Below, piece after piece: positions 61,937 through 64,000 of a DNA stretch of 64,000 nucleotides (positions are counted from its first letter, which is position 1; each line of letters starts with the position of its first letter). Made by a program: the position numbers and the translations under genes. This DNA comes from Gautieria morchelliformis (taxonomy: Eukaryota > Basidiomycota > Agaricomycetes > Gomphales > Gomphaceae): positions 1 through 64,000 of the forward strand of contig WHVA01000493.1 in the NCBI GenBank assembly GCA_015179125.1. The letters are read 5' to 3'. Below the pieces are notes generated by a model. That model searched no databases. It had not been told where the DNA came from and saw only the letters and a program-made list of their open reading frames with translations.

Positions 61937-62984
61937 GCAAGGTGGAACAGATATCATAGAATAATTTCATCCTATACAATGTTTTCAGTTATGTGATTGC
62001 CAAGCGAACACAAACATCATCTCAATGGTGGACATGACTGTGGGAAAAGATGGGGGTGGAAAAATGTATGGCTACACGATTGAGGGTAAGTCCTCGGTAT
62101 TACACTGTGGGAGTGTATTCTTCTTTGATCAATCAGTATGATGTGGATCTACAATGCAATGTTGGTATGAGCACAGAGACACGTAGTGGACATGTATATG
62201 TGCTGGCTCTCCTGTGATACTCAGGATAGATTTCAATGTACATAACATGCAATGGGGATGTATGAGATTCAAAAGAAAGTATGGTCCAGTAAGGCGGATA
62301 TCTCGGAAGAGGTATTAGTTCATGTCAATGTTGCTCAATATGGCCACACGAGACAATTCTCATTTTGGCTATACGATGTGGGAACAGGTTGCAAAGAGGC
62401 CATCGAACTTTGATATGGGGAACAACGACCTGGTAACCGCGATATTGTGCATTTGGTATATCAGCTGTGACGGTAATGCAGAGCTGTGCCCGGTGGCCCA
62501 GGAAAGCTCAGGAAGCTACTGAGGTGATCCGCGATGTGTTTGTAGTTTACACTTAGTATGATATTCTCAGAATGACGCCAGTGCCACCTAGCAAGGATAT
62601 ATGGTATTGGACGTCTGGCATATTTTTACAGTCTTTCGATAATTCAGATTGGAAAAATTGTAGCTGTTGTTAATCATGTCAGCTCCTTTGGAACACCGGT
62701 AACTGGCTGACGACGAAGGGTGTCCCCGCCCACACCTGGACTCAGCTGTGCGCTGACTCTGCCCAGGATAGGCCCCATGCTGTGAACGCCCTGGGCCCAT
62801 GAGGGCGCAAACACCCTGTCAACCATGAGTACACAAGACCCTAGTGTAATGCACTTGAGCTTGGGTGGAGCTTGACATCTTATTAAAATGAGTTAAACTG
62901 AGGAAAAGAGCGACGTACCCGATCATGATGGACACTGATATCCCAATCCCACGAATAGAGTAGCGCATATTTATACTCACGCGA
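61937..62984. other. Intergenic, nothing assigned
   Basis: Short frames of 66-70 codons at 62322-62522 (plus) and 62800-62588 (minus) have no recognisable motif. No repeats stand out. Confidence 0.35.
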
Positions 62985-63195
62985 GCGCCGTACAGTCAGG
63001 ATGCACATGAGTATATGCGGATGTTCGAAAAGCTCCTAGGCTCGCCGCTTGTCCAGCTGTCTGTCTTCAGGACACCCACACGCTGACTCGGAGCACCATA
63101 CAGTCTCGATGCACATAAGCATCCACAGACGTCATGCCAGAGTAAAGTTCCTACGCCCGCCGCATGTCCATGCATGGCATCATGGTCTATCTTCA
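62985..63195. repeat. Tandem duplication, diverged, about 110-bp unit
   Basis: Both units share CGCCGTACAGTC / CACCATACAGTC, then GATGCACAT.AG.AT and CTA.GC.CGCCGC.TGTCCA. The first starts near 62985 and the second near 63095. Confidence 0.55.
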
Positions 63196-63409
63196 ACTCT
63201 CAAGTCATGATACGGCCGCACTTGACGCCATCGTCACGCGATGTGTGGCCTGTCGCTGTAACCTGTACTTCACGTCCCTCACTCCGAGTTGACTCATGGC
63301 TCGGAGTGGTGATGCGTGATGCACGATTCATGACCATGGTCCAGGTCCTAGTCTGACGACGGGCATGCACGTGGCATGCATCCACCGGGTGGGGGTGGCT
63401 CCGCTCCCG

Positions 63410-63590
63410 TCCTAGGGCTGCACACCGTGCCGTACATCCACGGCTGTACGGTGCCGTGTTACGGCCACAGCACCCATACTGTCAGGGGTCTGGGTGATGT
63501 GCCGACGGCACGGTATACGGTACAGTATGACGCCGTATGATACCGTAAAAATACGGCCGTATACGGTATGTACGGCGACATAACTTAGCT
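63410..63590. repeat. TACGGT/ACCGTA-rich palindromic cluster
   Basis: At least ten overlapping TACGG/CCGTA words in both orientations occur, e.g. GGTATACGGTACAGTATGAC and ATACGGCCGTATACGGTATG. The left edge TAGGGCTGCACACCGTGCCG has the form of a hAT terminus. No second terminus or TSD was found, so it may be one end of an element. Confidence 0.5.
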
Positions 63591-63799
63591 GCCCGACCAA
63601 TGCCTCAATAACGCGTCACAGCGCCCTTTGAGCCGAGCCATTTTGGGCGCTTGTAACTCAACAGCCAGATCAACATCGACATGATCTCAACATTTGATCC
63701 AACTCCATTTTCCTTCAACCCGCAACCAACCCCATGCACGCCAATGCTTGTGATACTTAAGCAACACGGCATTCCTGTTCATTCTAACTAGGTTTAACT

Positions 63800-63930
63800 G
63801 TGACATGGTGTTCCTGAGTGACAAAGGTAGCCATACGCTCAGAGCCCAGTAACTATCTTAAACGGTTTAAGATAGTGACTGGGCTCTGGGCATACAGTCG
63901 CCTTTATCACTCAGGAACTCCGTGTCCAGT
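63800..63930. repeat. Long near-perfect hairpin (foldback element)
   Basis: Two arms of about 60 bp meet at the self-complementary centre CTTAAACGGTTTAAG. Left arm GTTCCTGAGTGACAAAGG..GCTCAGAGCCCAGTAACTAT pairs with right arm ATAGTGACTGGGCTCTGGGC..CCTTTATCACTCAGGAAC with only scattered mismatches. There is no ORF and no clear TSD. It is either a foldback MITE or a hairpin RNA source. Confidence 0.75.
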
Positions 63931-64000
63931 GACGACCACTCAATTAGGTTATTAATCGGATGGTGCTTGGTGTTATGGTCCTGCCGCTGTTTGTGCATTC

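Noticed and set aside
60688-62984. tRNA or other small RNA genes in the gene-poor right part
   Set aside because: I looked for cloverleaf arms with GGTTCRANYCC-type B boxes and found none that fold. A tRNA scan would be decisive.

Overview
The window looks like nuclear DNA of a basidiomycete fungus, most likely an Agaricomycete (a Polyporales-like genome would fit). The signs are many introns of about 48-62 nt with GT..AG ends, a C2-NACHT-WD40 NLR-type gene, a DUF6533 seven-helix membrane protein, and a transposon load of Copia, Gypsy, Tad1-like LINE, hAT and CACTA elements typical of that class. No bacterial, viral or CRISPR features were seen. Family names come from motifs read by eye; no database search was run.

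Only about five host genes stand out: a NACHT/WD40 receptor on the minus strand (2146-7243), a secreted phosphoesterase (27250-28572, minus) divergently paired with an NAD(P)-dependent reductase (28869-30293, plus), a proline-rich unknown gene (about 56150-57428, minus), and a DUF6533 membrane protein (58900-60687, plus). The phosphoesterase/reductase and proline-rich loci sit in GC-rich islands.

The rest is mostly nested mobile DNA. 1-1800: LINE scrap, GC-rich diverged repeats, LTR pieces. 7727-10480: decayed hAT transposase split by a solo LTR. 10831-17640: solo LTR, Copia-1 carrying an AT-rich MITE, an LTR and a hAT MITE. 18130-26200: a 945-codon gag without pol, a DDE-transposase remnant, an internally deleted hAT with perfect 8-bp TSDs, another solo LTR. 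31034-37186: a full-length LINE with a 13-bp TSD. 37291-42277: a solo LTR split by a complete Copia-2. 42535-49638: a CACTA element with two divergent genes and a solo LTR inside one of them. 50133-55384: pieces of one Gypsy family in both orientations. The last 3 kb has tandem duplications and a long hairpin.

Three LTR families recur and are named here for cross-reference: family T (starts TGTAA, five copies at 1.5, 12.2, 17.2, 50.1 and 54.6 kb), family G (about 540 bp, 9.8 and 25.2 kb plus a fragment at 1.7 kb) and family R (about 490-540 bp, 10.8, 37.3/41.9, 44.2 and 54.2 kb). Insertion order can be read from the target-site duplications, and almost every element is broken by stops, frameshifts or truncation.
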